Shown here in pieces: positions 19,186 to 30,900 of a stretch of 64,000 nt of DNA. The position numbers and the translations under genes were made by a program. The first letter of the stretch is position 1; the number at the start of each line of letters is the position of its first letter. Origin of the DNA: Legionella longbeachae (GTDB taxonomy: Bacteria; Pseudomonadota; Gammaproteobacteria; Legionellales; Legionellaceae); the NCBI RefSeq assembly GCF_004283175.1, contig NZ_RXNW01000012.1, forward strand, positions 112,488-176,487. Reading direction: 5' to 3'. The notes beneath the pieces are model-generated. The model did no database searches. It worked only from the letters and a program-made list of their open reading frames with translations, and was not told the origin of the DNA.

Positions 19186-19475
19186 TCAATAGCAGATTTC
19201 TTCATCTAGATCACGCCATTTTGGATTAAGCTCCTCAATCCTATTTAACTTCTATTGTCTGCGCCTATTTTTGCAACGTATTCACGTCGAGCAATTGCTA
19301 CATAAGCTTCATGAGCCTTATAATAAACCAATATATGCACATTGTACCGGGCTGTAAATCCTGGGACCCTATTATTTTTATGTTTCCAGACTCGGTTCAT
19401 TAAATCTGACCTTGAACCGGTATCTAGTGTACCACTCCGACTGCTTGCCATAATATAAACATAAAAGGATTGCAT
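19186..19475 (-). pseudogene. GIY-YIG nuclease-like protein, decayed
   Basis: From the ATG at 19475 the product starts like the small YhbQ-type GIY-YIG proteins (FYVYIMASSRSGTL, then SDLMNRVWKHKN and GFTARYNVHILVYY). The second half of the motif is corrupted to DTGS instead of YTG. The frame is lost near REYVAKIG. In another frame the downstream bases read RRQ-stop-KLNRIEELNPKWRDLDEEICY, the normal end of the family, with TAG at 19252-19254 where Trp is expected. A frameshift and a nonsense mutation thus break it. It lies beside an IS remnant. Confidence 0.75.
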
Positions 19476-19523
19476 CGTTCTTCCTTGTTTGAGTCGTGTT
19501 GGACTCAAGGTGATGTGAGCACT

Positions 19524-19979
19524 TCAGTTGCCCTGAGGAGCTGCTTTAGCATCATGTACTTTACCTCCAGTTAATTGAAATTCAATTGGAAAGCCACACG
19601 CATCAACTGACATATGGATTTTTTTTGTAGTGCCAGCAACGAATTTCCCAATCGCTTGATGTTCATAGCTGAGTTCCGTTGATGCATCCAAACGATACTG
19701 GCATCAATAAATTCCCATTCAAGATAAAGATCATGTATCAGGTCTTTAAAAAAATCTTCATCAAGTTGTTATTTGAGGACCAATGATTGAATTGTTGCTA
19801 GAGATAATTCTAGAATCCAAATTGTATGGGTAGATCTTGCAAAGGGGACAGCCAACACGCATACGGTATAATATTGCCCCAACAATCATACGAAGATTAG
19901 GCTTGTCATAAATCTGATGTCGAAGCGTGCTTTCCTTTAGGTTTGACCACAGCTCATTATTGAGCATCAGTCTAGTCAT
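19524..19979 (-). pseudogene. IS5-family transposase remnant
   Basis: Fragments of one IS5-type transposase appear in order on the minus strand, in changing frames. The N terminus MTRLMLNNELWSNLK...LRMIVGAILYRMRVGCP comes first. FKDLIHDLYLEWEFIDASIVWMHQ then holds the first catalytic Asp. VAGTTKKIHMSVDACGFPIEF and QLTGGKVHDAKAAPQGN follow, then a stop at 19524-19526. The last catalytic part is missing. At least two frame changes and a 3' truncation make it inactive. Terminal inverted repeats were not identified. Confidence 0.8.
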
Positions 19980-20349
19980 TACAAACTCATTGTATACTTA
20001 ATATGAGAATCGTTCTATTATGAGGTTGCTCTTATTTATCAATCAATTAGAGATAATCTATCGGGTTCATTTTTATTAGGACTATCTCCGAGATGCCGCG
20101 AACAAGTTACGGCACGTAGGCTGCAGGGATGAGTTGTCAAATCGCCTTAATTTATCAAGTGTGGAATTTAAAAAAATTTTTACCTTAGATTGATTTAGAA
20201 CTTTTAAAATAATTATTCTAGCTAACAAGTTCAATTAAGTACGGTATTATTCTTTATAGGAGAATTGTACCCCCGCAAAGCGGGGATGGCGATGGGCATC
20301 AAAGGAGGTTTTCACAGAACATAACATTTATATTTAAAATTCCGAAGAA
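19980..20349. other. Non-coding stretch with short GC hairpin
   Basis: No supported gene lies in these 370 bp. A compact hairpin, CCCCGC (20271-20276) and GCGGGG (20280-20285) around an AAA loop, sits just after the end of the minus-strand giant gene and may help end its transcript, although no T-run follows it directly. The GC-rich patch around 20090-20140 looks like repeat debris next to the IS remnant. Confidence 0.35.
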
Positions 20350-23300
20350 TTAAGATTTCTTATTGTGAGTTTGTTCCTGTTGCATCTCATTTTGTTGCTC
20401 TGGTTTTGTTGTTGGTTGCTGAAATAAAGGTAATGAATGCAACGGTGCTTCAGGCTCTACTTCATTGTCATTTTTATTAGAAGAATTTTTCTCATGTTCA
20501 TCGACTAATTTTTCGTACAAAATTGCATGAGAAGCAGGAACCTCTTTTTTAACAACATGGGTTTCCTCTTTAGGAGTAATGATCCAGCGAAAGAAAGGGA
20601 GTTGGCTGAGGAAGTTGGCAAAAGATAGCTGGCCAGCCCACCATGCACGAAGATTTGGAAATAAAATTCCTTCACCACGCCACGCAGCACGAATGTCTGC
20701 AAAAAATCCGACGAGAAGATTGGGATTTTTTACAATCTGTACGCTACCTGCTGCAGTAGGATCATAATGTTCTTGCAGTCGTACTTTTTGAACATCTTCA
20801 ACGATTACAGAATTTTGTTTGATTTGTTTTAATTCGCTTAACCATCGTTTCAATAGTTTTGGTGTTTTGATGTTTTGAATAGGCGTGTTTTGTTCTATAT
20901 CTTTCTGTTTTGGGGGTAATTGTTCTGTAAATTCACGCCAAATTTCTTGTGCTTTTAGATTATGTTGTTTCAGTTGCTCATGGATGATGTCAATATTGGG
21001 GTTTTTTTGTTCTAATTGAGCTTCAATTATTTGAAGAGTCAGGTCTTTACTGTGATTATATTTTTCTAAAAACTCGCTCCAAGCTAATGTTAAGTCATTA
21101 TCTTCAGATTGAAGTGCTGCATAACGTTCTGAAAAATATGATAAATAATTGTCATAAGCACGATGAAACAGACGACGAAGCTCTTTCGTATGGGTTGCAA
21201 AAATTTGCAGTTTTCTGATAAAGTCTTCAGGATTAAGATAAAAATCAGTATTAACCTGGTTGATACCAAAATCTTTTTTAAGTTCATTGAGATTTAAAAC
21301 CATTTGAGTCTCACCAATAGCACCATATCGTCCCGAACGGCCGATAATTTGACCATAACTTCTTTCTCCATGAGGAAGATAAGTCAGTAAGACTTTAAGT
21401 CCTGCTTTATGGGCTTGCTCTTTAAGTTCAATATCAACACCTCTTCCTTCCATTTCAGTGGTAATAGTGACTTGGCCTGGTTTTCCAGCTTCATTTTTAA
21501 TATAACTTGCTTCAGAAATAGACTCATCATAATCGATTCCAGCATGGATGCGAGTCAGTTTGGGCAAACCCTCTTGATCTCTTTTTGATTTTAAACGCTC
21601 CTCTAATTTATCATGAAGTATTTTAGATTCATTATCGTTTTTACAAATCAAAAGAATTGGTTGATGTTTTTCTCTCGATTCCAATATATGATCGACTAAG
21701 GCATCCAATTGTTTTGTTTCATTTTGAGTAATGCGAGTAGGGCGATCAAAACGACGTAATCCTTTATGTCTTGGTACAAAGATAAATTGCGTTCCAAATT
21801 CAGATTGAGCTTCTCTTTGTTCCATTTTTGAACCTATAGTCCCCGTGACGGCATGTAAGCTACTCTGGCTATAAGCTTTAAGCAGGGTATTAGAAGAGCT
21901 GCTAAAAGTAATCTTTCTTATAGGATCAATATTAAAAACACGCTTTTTGCTTTTACATTGCTCAAGTGCCTCTTTTAGATAGGGATTTTCTATATTAGGG
22001 TTTTGTGCTTTTATGAGACGATTGAGTTCGGCATGTAAGCATTGATGTACTCCATCACCAAAATTAGAGTTTTTGCTGATACGTGAACCAATGAGACACA
22101 TCGCAGCAGCTACTTTTTTATCACCAAGCGGAGTGGGAGTGGTGGCATCGGAGACAACGGTATAATCAACGTTATATTCCAGATGACGGGCTGTATAAGC
22201 TGCATCTTGCCATTTTTCCAGTTGCGAGACAGGTAATGATTTAATAATTTGAAATAATCTGGTGTTTCTTGTCTCAATAAAGGTGAGTAGTTGTTCATTG
22301 CAACGTTGTTTGTTTTCCAGATAAGTTTTTTCAGTTTCATCTTGGGCAAAAAAATCCATCAGTAGTGGAAAAAGAGCTAGCAAATCGATATTTTGCTTGG
22401 GTATTGTTGAAGAGTAGTTGTATTTTAAATTAGCAACATCAAAATATGTTACATCAGCTTCATCCAGTAATAAGGCTCGTTTTTCAGGATCTTTATTAAG
22501 TACTTGTTCCGATTTATTTTGGCTGAATGCCTTATTACGAAACAGGCAGAGATTTTCAGGATCAGAGAAATTAATTCCACCCATCTTATAGTCTTCAATT
22601 TTAGATGAAGAGGTAATGAAATTAACTTCAGCGCCTAGTGAATTAAAAAAAGGCAGTGATTCAAGGTAATCTCGTTCTGCGAGGGCCAAGTTACTGGTCA
22701 AGAAATCAACTGTTTTTCCCTTAAGGAATTGACACGCATTTAGAATCATCATGATTCGAGTTTTTCCTTCACCTGTTCCTATTTCAGCAGTTACTTTATT
22801 ACCTGTCTCCAAGAGGGAAAGAATGGCTATAATTTGGGTTGTATTCAGCTCATAAGAACGGCCAGGTACTTGGCTTTTACCCACAAACTCTGGAGGACGG
22901 CCTTTACAACGATGTAATAACTCTGCTGCGAGCATAACCATTTTAATATGATTTTCAGGCGGTCTTTCCTTAAATACTTTAAGTTGGTCTAATATTTGTT
23001 GGGTAGATAAGTTTTTGGCACGTTCTTGTTCCTTTTTAATTTCATCTAGATATTTTTGAGTAAAGATTTGTTGGACTTCAGGCATCTGTTTCAGCGTTTT
23101 TTTCGCAGCATCGAGCTTGAATCCATTTTCTTTTTCCCGTCCATTATGGCTGGCTGTGGCGCAAGGGTGTTTGTCGAAATATTGATATTTTTCCTCGACT
23201 TTTCTTTCGGATGGTTCTGATCCTGAGCGAAGTGTTTTAGTCCAATCTATAAAGGTAGATAAAGGCGGAAATGGGGCATGTTGATAGTAATTGTTAAGGA

Positions 23301-26300
23301 GCTTCGTGATTGAATGATTTTCTTTATTTTCATGAATAAATTTTAGAAAATTGTGTACATCTGCTTTATTGCATTTCACTGAATTATTCATCTGCGTCAT
23401 TACAGCATTAATAAAATCTTTTTGCAGATTTTGAGGTAATTCATTGTATTCCTTGGAGTTAAACAACTCGATTAACTCTTTTACACCGCGATCAGGAAGC
23501 CCCCCTGAATAGTGGTACATGAGACTTAAAACAAGGTTTTGATGATCAAGAGCGACTAATTTATCAATAAGCTGACATATGTCGTTATGATTTTTGCTCA
23601 CATCATCTGGTGAGTTCTTAAGTGCCATACTAATAAAATGATTCGCGCGAGTGGCAATATTGCTATATTTTTGAATTAATTCTTCTTTTTTTGCATGGAG
23701 ATGAAGGATTATATTTGGGAAATTGTGATTTTCTTTATTCCTGATTGCCTGAAGATCTTTATATGTACTTGAGTCTTTTTCTACCAATTCTGGGATAAGT
23801 CCAAATGACTCCAGGCTATCTAGTTCTTCCTCAGTGACATCATCAGAGCGAGCAGAGGTATTCCATAAATAGCTTAAAACATTTTGGAGCAAGTTTCTAT
23901 TTTTTTGTTGAGTAGAGCGCTCCTCTACTGCCTTGAAGATTTCAGTAATGCGCGCACTGATTGCTTGACAGTCTTTAAAATATTCTTTGTCATTTACTGA
24001 AAGCATTAGAATTGCATCAAGATCTTGTTGAATTTTTTTGAGTTTATCAATTGATTTTATGCCGGAGTTAATATTGTTTATTAAATCGGAAATAGAATCG
24101 CTTAACTGGTTTAGCTCTTGTGGATAGTCTATTGCTTCAGGAACTTTTGCATGTTCATGATACTTATAGAGCGAATCAGGTGTGCTCAGGCATACCACTT
24201 CAGCTGAAAAATTAAATGCTTCCTTACGGGGAATTTTTTGTGTCATGAGTTGAGGGTAAAGAATATCCAACAAGTAAGTGCATTTTGCGAGCGAATTGGT
24301 TATATCACCTTTATTTGATCGATGTTCTTGAACAATATTCATATACTGTTCAAATTCATCAAAAGAATTATTTTTTGTAATGCTATCAATAAGTGCCTTA
24401 AATTGTGTCAGGTAACTTGGTGGACCAGGATGTTGATTGCGTGACAACAGTCCATTAGTTTTAAATGCTTCTTGGCAGAACTCAAAAAATCTGATTTTTT
24501 GAGTAGGGGTTAAAACTTTAGTGAGACTTACCAGGCTTCTTACAAGAGTTTCATGTTGATCTTTTTCTTCTTCATTGTCAAAATTACTGACCGACTGCTC
24601 AATATATAGGCAGGTGTCTTGTTGAGTACACTCAAGTTCTCTGAAAAGTGTACTAAAATTTACTGCATCTTTAAGATCAAGCAACATTGTACCATTAAAA
24701 TGCTTACCATAATTTTCATGCATCCATTCCCGGATCTCTTTTTTAGTTGTTGGTTTAGAACGGCAAATCAGGCTCATTAAATCATCCTGGATTTTATTGA
24801 GTACGGTATAGTCGAGCTTATTAGGATGGTTTCTGTTTTGGATTAATTTTAATAAGGATAAGCCATAGGGTAACAGGTTTTGGATTTTTTCTTGGTACTG
24901 AGCATTGTTTGGATTTGCGAGTCTTCTTTTATAAGGCTCGATAATTTCGTGGGCTAACCGTGTTTTGTTTTCATATTCTAAATGAAAGGAAGTAAGTAGG
25001 GGTAATAATACTTCTTTTGGATTTAATTCCGCAGGATTTATTGTATTAACGCTTGAATCGGTCAATAACTCACATGCGCTAATGAATTGTTCCAGAAGAG
25101 TGATATCCTGGGGTTCAGGAAAATATTGGCCATCCTGGTTTGCTTTGACGGTTTCTGTTTTAATTAGGCGTATTGCATGCATCATGCTCTCAGGATAATC
25201 TTTATAGAGTGACGCCGCCTTATCCATTGTTTTCATCATGTCCTTTTGGACAGTTATTAACATTACTAGACTAAGTTTCGGATCGAGGAATTTGTATTCA
25301 GAAAGTTTCAATAATTTGTTTAAATAACTCATGGGTGGAGTAACAAGCATGTCCATAACAGGTTTTAATGTTTGAATACGTACGGCTGGAGTTCCTCCTT
25401 GATTTTCGATGCCTGTCGAGAATATTGCTCTTCCCATAGCACTACGATTCGCTTTCAGTCGTTCCAGAGAGTCTAGTTTTATCATTCTTGTTTGGAAGCT
25501 TTCCCATTCTTCAAGTACTGCTTTGGAGTCAAAACCAGTTTTCGAATTCGTGCTTGTTGATTTGGCTAAAATATAAAGCATACGTATCTTAGCTTCATTA
25601 TTGATTTCTTGATTTGAAAACAATTCATCAATAATTTTTCTATATTGTTCTAATGGTAAGTGTTGCTCTTGGGTAGCAAGATAACGATAAAAAGCGGGTT
25701 TAACCAATTCAGGGTTGCTATTGTTATCTTGTGTTAATAACCTTTTTATCCATTCAAGTTCACCTCTTTCTCCCAAATTAGTTTCTACTTGCATTTCTGG
25801 GATAATGAAATGGTATACATTAGGATTTGGGATGGTGATGTTATTGATACACTGCCATTGTGCGGCTAGATCTTGTGGAGGACATTTATTTAAAAGATCT
25901 ACGATTGCAGTGAGTGCAGAGGAAAACTCTTTTTCATCTTTAATCGTTTTTATTTCCTGGAAGCTTAACCCCATCTGTTCAATGATGTTCACTGCACTAG
26001 TAAATTGTTTAAATAAACCAGGGAAATCACTGTAGCCAGTTTTACGGCTATGATTATGGATAAGAGCCATCCACCAACTGCGATGTTCCTTGCTCAGATT
26101 TGCAATTTTGGAAAGAGTCTCTTGGAACTCTTTATTGTCAATGAAAGGCAAAAAAGATGGCATGAATTTAAACAAAGAAGCATACGTATCTAGGAATGCT
26201 GGTCCTTTGTAAGGATCCTTATTGTATTCTTCCCATGTGCTAAATAACTGACTTAATCCAGGCGCTCCATATTGCCCATAAACATCGAGAAGTGCATTGT

Positions 26301-27057
26301 ATTGCTCTTTATCAAATTTAAGTTTCGCACTCCACATTGTAAAAGCCTGCGCCACTTCTCTGTTGTTTTTGATGAGCTCAGGTAAGGGGTGATTTTCTTT
26401 ATTAAATTGAAGACCTATATCTTTCTTGAATCTTTCAGCTTCTTTTCTATTCGTTAATTCTTTCCAACAAGACAGATTTGCCCTTTGAGTTGGTAGTGAC
26501 AAAATCTCAGTGAGGATCTGGGTGGCGATTGGTGAGCGATCCAGTTTAGGTAAATCATTAGTGAGTGTTAGGGTAGAAGTATTTTCAACTTCTGTTATAG
26601 ATATTGGTTGAATTTCTGTACCCATCTCTTCATGTAGAGTAATTTCAATTCGAGGTATTATTTTTCCTTTAGGAAGAGTTCTGCCTTCTGGTTTATTTGA
26701 CGAAGACTGTATTGCTTGTGGAAGGTTATTTTCTAAATTTTGTTTGTTCTTTTCTAAACGATAATTGGAGATAAGATTGTCCAATTCAATTTGTATTTTA
26801 GTGTTTTCCAAATGTTCTGGAAGATTAATATTCAGTGTAATTTGTGAGTGTGTTTTTAAAAAATCAAGTATTTTTTGTGCCTGAGGAGCAGTCATTTCAT
26901 TACCCTGAATTATTAAATTTTTTACAGGGTTATTAATGAGGGTTGTTAATGCCTGTGTGATCTGGGTATCAATATCAGATGCAGATAGCATGGTTAAGTC
27001 GAGCAATGCGTCATCGTTTTGATATTTAAGAATTTCATGATCTTGCTTCTCAAGCAT
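20350..27057 (-). CDS. Giant protein with SecA-like DEAD ATPase domain, candidate Dot/Icm effector
   Basis: The product is about 2235 residues. I start it at the ATG at 27057, because AGGAG lies five bases upstream; the open frame runs 27 codons further. Residues 1 to about 1390 are helical and unrecognised, with an early leucine-rich segment. The ATPase follows: Q-motif-like YELNTTQIIAIL, Walker A GTGEGKTR near 1424, LLLDEADVTYFD near 1534, TEMEGRGVDIEL near 1872 and GRSGRYGAIGETQ near 1909. This order is that of SecA, but the preprotein-binding and C-terminal zinc parts are not evident. The tail is Glu/Gln-rich (EQQNEMQQEQ), like the E-block of Dot/Icm substrates. Housekeeping SecA is excluded by size. 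Confidence 0.75.
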   Translation of the reverse strand: MLEKQDHEILKYQNDDALLDLTMLSASDIDTQITQALTTLINNPVKNLIIQGNEMTAPQAQKILDFLKTHSQITLNINLPEHLENTKIQIELDNLISNYRLEKNKQNLENNLPQAIQSSSNKPEGRTLPKGKIIPRIEITLHEEMGTEIQPISITEVENTSTLTLTNDLPKLDRSPIATQILTEILSLPTQRANLSCWKELTNRKEAERFKKDIGLQFNKENHPLPELIKNNREVAQAFTMWSAKLKFDKEQYNALLDVYGQYGAPGLSQLFSTWEEYNKDPYKGPAFLDTYASLFKFMPSFLPFIDNKEFQETLSKIANLSKEHRSWWMALIHNHSRKTGYSDFPGLFKQFTSAVNIIEQMGLSFQEIKTIKDEKEFSSALTAIVDLLNKCPPQDLAAQWQCINNITIPNPNVYHFIIPEMQVETNLGERGELEWIKRLLTQDNNSNPELVKPAFYRYLATQEQHLPLEQYRKIIDELFSNQEINNEAKIRMLYILAKSTSTNSKTGFDSKAVLEEWESFQTRMIKLDSLERLKANRSAMGRAIFSTGIENQGGTPAVRIQTLKPVMDMLVTPPMSYLNKLLKLSEYKFLDPKLSLVMLITVQKDMMKTMDKAASLYKDYPESMMHAIRLIKTETVKANQDGQYFPEPQDITLLEQFISACELLTDSSVNTINPAELNPKEVLLPLLTSFHLEYENKTRLAHEIIEPYKRRLANPNNAQYQEKIQNLLPYGLSLLKLIQNRNHPNKLDYTVLNKIQDDLMSLICRSKPTTKKEIREWMHENYGKHFNGTMLLDLKDAVNFSTLFRELECTQQDTCLYIEQSVSNFDNEEEKDQHETLVRSLVSLTKVLTPTQKIRFFEFCQEAFKTNGLLSRNQHPGPPSYLTQFKALIDSITKNNSFDEFEQYMNIVQEHRSNKGDITNSLAKCTYLLDILYPQLMTQKIPRKEAFNFSAEVVCLSTPDSLYKYHEHAKVPEAIDYPQELNQLSDSISDLINNINSGIKSIDKLKKIQQDLDAILMLSVNDKEYFKDCQAISARITEIFKAVEERSTQQKNRNLLQNVLSYLWNTSARSDDVTEEELDSLESFGLIPELVEKDSSTYKDLQAIRNKENHNFPNIILHLHAKKEELIQKYSNIATRANHFISMALKNSPDDVSKNHNDICQLIDKLVALDHQNLVLSLMYHYSGGLPDRGVKELIELFNSKEYNELPQNLQKDFINAVMTQMNNSVKCNKADVHNFLKFIHENKENHSITKLLNNYYQHAPFPPLSTFIDWTKTLRSGSEPSERKVEEKYQYFDKHPCATASHNGREKENGFKLDAAKKTLKQMPEVQQIFTQKYLDEIKKEQERAKNLSTQQILDQLKVFKERPPENHIKMVMLAAELLHRCKGRPPEFVGKSQVPGRSYELNTTQIIAILSLLETGNKVTAEIGTGEGKTRIMMILNACQFLKGKTVDFLTSNLALAERDYLESLPFFNSLGAEVNFITSSSKIEDYKMGGINFSDPENLCLFRNKAFSQNKSEQVLNKDPEKRALLLDEADVTYFDVANLKYNYSSTIPKQNIDLLALFPLLMDFFAQDETEKTYLENKQRCNEQLLTFIETRNTRLFQIIKSLPVSQLEKWQDAAYTARHLEYNVDYTVVSDATTPTPLGDKKVAAAMCLIGSRISKNSNFGDGVHQCLHAELNRLIKAQNPNIENPYLKEALEQCKSKKRVFNIDPIRKITFSSSSNTLLKAYSQSSLHAVTGTIGSKMEQREAQSEFGTQFIFVPRHKGLRRFDRPTRITQNETKQLDALVDHILESREKHQPILLICKNDNESKILHDKLEERLKSKRDQEGLPKLTRIHAGIDYDESISEASYIKNEAGKPGQVTITTEMEGRGVDIELKEQAHKAGLKVLLTYLPHGERSYGQIIGRSGRYGAIGETQMVLNLNELKKDFGINQVNTDFYLNPEDFIRKLQIFATHTKELRRLFHRAYDNYLSYFSERYAALQSEDNDLTLAWSEFLEKYNHSKDLTLQIIEAQLEQKNPNIDIIHEQLKQHNLKAQEIWREFTEQLPPKQKDIEQNTPIQNIKTPKLLKRWLSELKQIKQNSVIVEDVQKVRLQEHYDPTAAGSVQIVKNPNLLVGFFADIRAAWRGEGILFPNLRAWWAGQLSFANFLSQLPFFRWIITPKEETHVVKKEVPASHAILYEKLVDEHEKNSSNKNDNEVEPEAPLHSLPLFQQPTTKPEQQNEMQQEQTHNKKS

Positions 27058-27922
27058 ACATACTCCTAATATGATAGGCATGGTTAATACATAGTCATTA
27101 TAGTTTTTATTTATTAACATAGTCTTAACATCTTGCAATTTAGCACATAAAAATTATTGCAATAGCAATACTATGAGAATTTTTAGTAAATCTTTAAGAT
27201 CTGATATATCGGTATAAGTAATGCTCAATGTTGCCTTTCCTATAATGTTTCCAATGAATTATTTTTGATTTTAGGAGGCTGTATTATTAAAAAAATTGTA
27301 ATAATGGCTCATGTCTATCAAGGAACATTAGGTAATTCTAATTTGGTTGCGAATCTAAAAAGAGATTCTAGCACAGCAAACTCGATAAAATGGAGACGAT
27401 GGTTATTTGTAGAGGTGGATTTCTATACTAAAAGTTCGTTACAACATATAGATAAGCATATAAATTTTTATTTTGTATCATTTGATAAATAGTTTCTCGA
27501 TCACACTCAACATCGTTTAAACAATATTTAATCCATTTTTCTTCAAATTTATTATGCATTTTATTTATATCGTATTGATTAATCAGGGTATATTAATCAA
27601 TACGATGGAGGTAAAAGTTAATCGTTTATTTTAATATGTGATATCAAACTATTTGTTAATTGTTTTAGGGGCATTGCCATGTTGTACTCAAGCATCATCT
27701 TTTTTACCTCAAAGGTACATATCGTTCTCTTTTTTGATCAAAATTAGGAACATGTAAATGCCGAAGTTTTTTGAACACTCTTTGTTTATTTTGTTATTAA
27801 CTTGAGAAATATATGATTAACATCATTGATAAATCAATCCCATACATGAGTGTCCTTAAAAAGCCCCATTGTACAGCGATTTAACTGGGGCAGGTTTAAG
27901 GCTTTTGCGTTAAGTTACCTGA
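27058..27922. other. Long intergenic region between the SecA-like gene and the alpha-2-macroglobulin gene
   Basis: About 865 bp without a convincing gene. A 75-codon frame (27265-27492, TTG start) has an AGGAGG at 27273-27278 but no ATG at usable distance and no familiar sequence. A perfect palindrome is listed separately. The upstream part must hold the promoter of the SecA-like gene. Confidence 0.4.
27569..27606. repeat. Perfect 15-bp inverted repeat
   Basis: ATCGTATTGATTAAT (27569-27583) and its exact complement (27592-27606) flank an 8-base spacer. No T-run follows on either strand, so it is more likely an operator, attachment or element-end structure than a terminator. Confidence 0.6.
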
Positions 27923-30900
27923 CTACTGAGCGTCAGTAATTGTAATTACCGAGGAAACACCCTGGGCTTTAGTATTAGGATTATACATTGCTTCTGCATA
28001 AGCTGGAGGTACAATGTATTTTCCAACGTTAACCGCTTTAATTTTATAAACAATTTCTTTGGCAGAAGAATCTATGCCACCAAAGAAATTTACTCGGTCT
28101 TCACGTATGTCTATATAATCCATAGTATTATTTTTTACTGAATCGGTTACCACTTCAAATCCCCCAGGTAAAAGATCTTCAATTGCGATATTAGGTAGAT
28201 AATCACTTTCCAGAGCACGAATTTGGATATGAACTTCGATTTCACTTCCCAGGATTGTTGAGTTAATCGCATTCCCTTTTATATCCCTATATTCCCGGAA
28301 AATTTCCAGGCCCTGTTTTAAAGGTGAATCTGGCATAACCCGGTTAAAACCAGATTGCATAACCTGATAGAAAAATGTTTTTTTATCAGGATTATTAAAT
28401 CGTATTTTTTGCACAGTATCATCAATTTCAGCTTTTTGGTAATTTGAATGAGTAATAGGGAGCTTAATTTCCTGATTATCCTTCATAATGTTTGTCATCG
28501 ATAAAGCTGATGACGTCTCATAAGATAAGTTTTGATGGTAAGCACCTAATGCAAGACTTGTAAAACCGGACAATACTGTATTTATTTCATTATTATTGAT
28601 TGTTTCTATTAATCGCATTAATAATTGATCCCCTACCTGGGGCAATAGATTAGGGAAATGTTTCGCGACAATATACAAGTATTGAGCATCTGCTATAGCG
28701 CTATTATAAAAATCAGTCACATAAGCTTGATTATTCTGAGGCTTATATAGGCCAATCAGTTGATTTGCTTCATCATGGCTTTGCAGTAATTGATAAGAAG
28801 CGGCAATATAAACTGTAGTAATATCTTTTTGCCATGCTTTTGTTTTGTCCTTTTCTAAATACAATTGCAGGTTTGACAGGTAGTTTGTGGTTACAATTTC
28901 ATTTCGAGTCAAAATATAAATCGCATAAGCTTGAACTCTAGCTGCTTCCATATCTGAAACATTTTGACTTGCTAACGTTTTAAGAAAGTTAATACCATTA
29001 AAAAATAAATCATTGGGGACATTAAATCCTTGCGTTCTTGCTTCTGTCAGGAAGTGCATTGCATAAACACTTGCAAAGTCGTTGCTATGATTGTCGCCAA
29101 GACCAGGCCAATAACTAAAAGCCCCATTAGACATCTGGCGTTGGCTTAGCATTTGAACTGTAGCATTTACTTTTTCATGTACTTTTTTTGTTTCCTCACC
29201 AAATCCATTTTGGTTGTTCATGGCTAACAAGGGTAAGGCTTTACTGGTTAATTGTTCTGTGCAGCCATAAGGATAATTATCAAGATAACGCTGTAAGCCA
29301 AAAACAAGTATCATTGGGCTTGTCGAAATATTGGCATCCACTTTTCGATACTCAGGATACAATGTTTGCATGATATCTATTGTTTTTTGCTTTTCTACTG
29401 ATTTGCCACTCGTTATAAAGGTACTAAGGGGCATTGCGGGTCTGATGCTCAGTGTGGCACTCATTGAGCTGGATTTATCACCCATACTCGCCTTAAAGTT
29501 GAGCTTTGTCCCACCTAATTGAGATGTTGCTTTTAGTTTAAAATGAACGGTTTGTTCATGGTTTTCAGCTATTTCTAAAGTTTGTGTTGCTGAGCCAATA
29601 ACTTTAAGTTCAGGTGAGGGACTTAAATCAATACGAATCGATGCATGATCCCCCGAGTCCTTGACATTATTAGCAATAGATGCAGATACTTCGAATTCAT
29701 CCCCTGGAGCGACAAATGTGGGGGCATTGGGATTAATAATAAAATCCCCTCGTATTTCGGCAGAAGTTTCTTGTGAACCGACAGAGTCAGAAGATACGGC
29801 AACAGCCATAACTCGTAATGTGCCATTAAAATAATCAGGGATTTGATAGATTAATTGATGATTACTGGGGTCTGTATCTACGATGCCTGACCAGTAGGCG
29901 ACAGGTAATTCAGTCTTTCTTTTAAACGGATTAAGACGGCTTGCCATGCCTTCTTCGCCATTATCACCACCAACTGCAGAAAGTTCTCGATCTTGAATGA
30001 ATTTCGGCATTATTTGATCTACTGTTTGTTGTGTCAAAACTTCAAGTGCATGTTTTTGAAAAAAGAAAGCTAATGGATCAGGTGTTTCATATCGCGCAAC
30101 TTGGAGAATGCCTTCATCTACTGCAAAAACAATAATTTTACCTGGTTTATCTGTATGATAATTGATGGTAAATGGTTCACCAGGACGTGCAACTTTCTCA
30201 GTGAGTAAGTCAATTTTTATATCGTGATTATCATGATTGACAGTAAATGGAACAACACTATAACTGAGTGGACTGATAAAAATTTCAGGTGAATTCCAAT
30301 CGCGGATGAAGGCAACATTAATGTAACCATCTCCTTGAAAATCAGCAGGAATATGAATGGTTTGTATTGAGTTGGTGGTATCTGTTTTAAACCATTGTGC
30401 AGCATAAACTTTATCACGTTCAATGGTTATCAAACCTGATCCTGTGTAGGGAGATGTGATTTGGATTTCGATGTCCTCATTGACCTGGTATTCTGGTTTA
30501 TTTAATTTAATCGATAGTTCTGCATTCCTGGCCAAGGGTTGTTGGCTTGCACCAACAACACTAAATTTTAATTGATTAAGGACGGTGTCATCTTTACCTA
30601 AAACATTTAGGGAGAAATTGCCGATTTGTTGTGTGGGTAAAGTATAGTCAGTGCCTTGTTCTGTAATGTTAAAAGGGGAGGTACTCAATATTTTAGATTG
30701 AATAACAGATTGATATTGATAAGTTCCATCTGGTTTTTTAACTAAAGTGGTTACAGGTTGCAACGAAATAAGTTGGATTTTTAAATCCGTTACTTCTTCT
30801 TTATTCAATTGGGGGTTTACAGCAATATAATGAATCCCTCGCGTACTATTTTGTTTAATAAATGATAAGTCGCCATCCGGCTTGTATCCAACAAAATAGG

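Noticed and set aside
27265-27492. 75-codon frame with AGGAGG upstream
   Set aside because: No ATG/GTG at usable spacing, no recognisable family and unusual composition.
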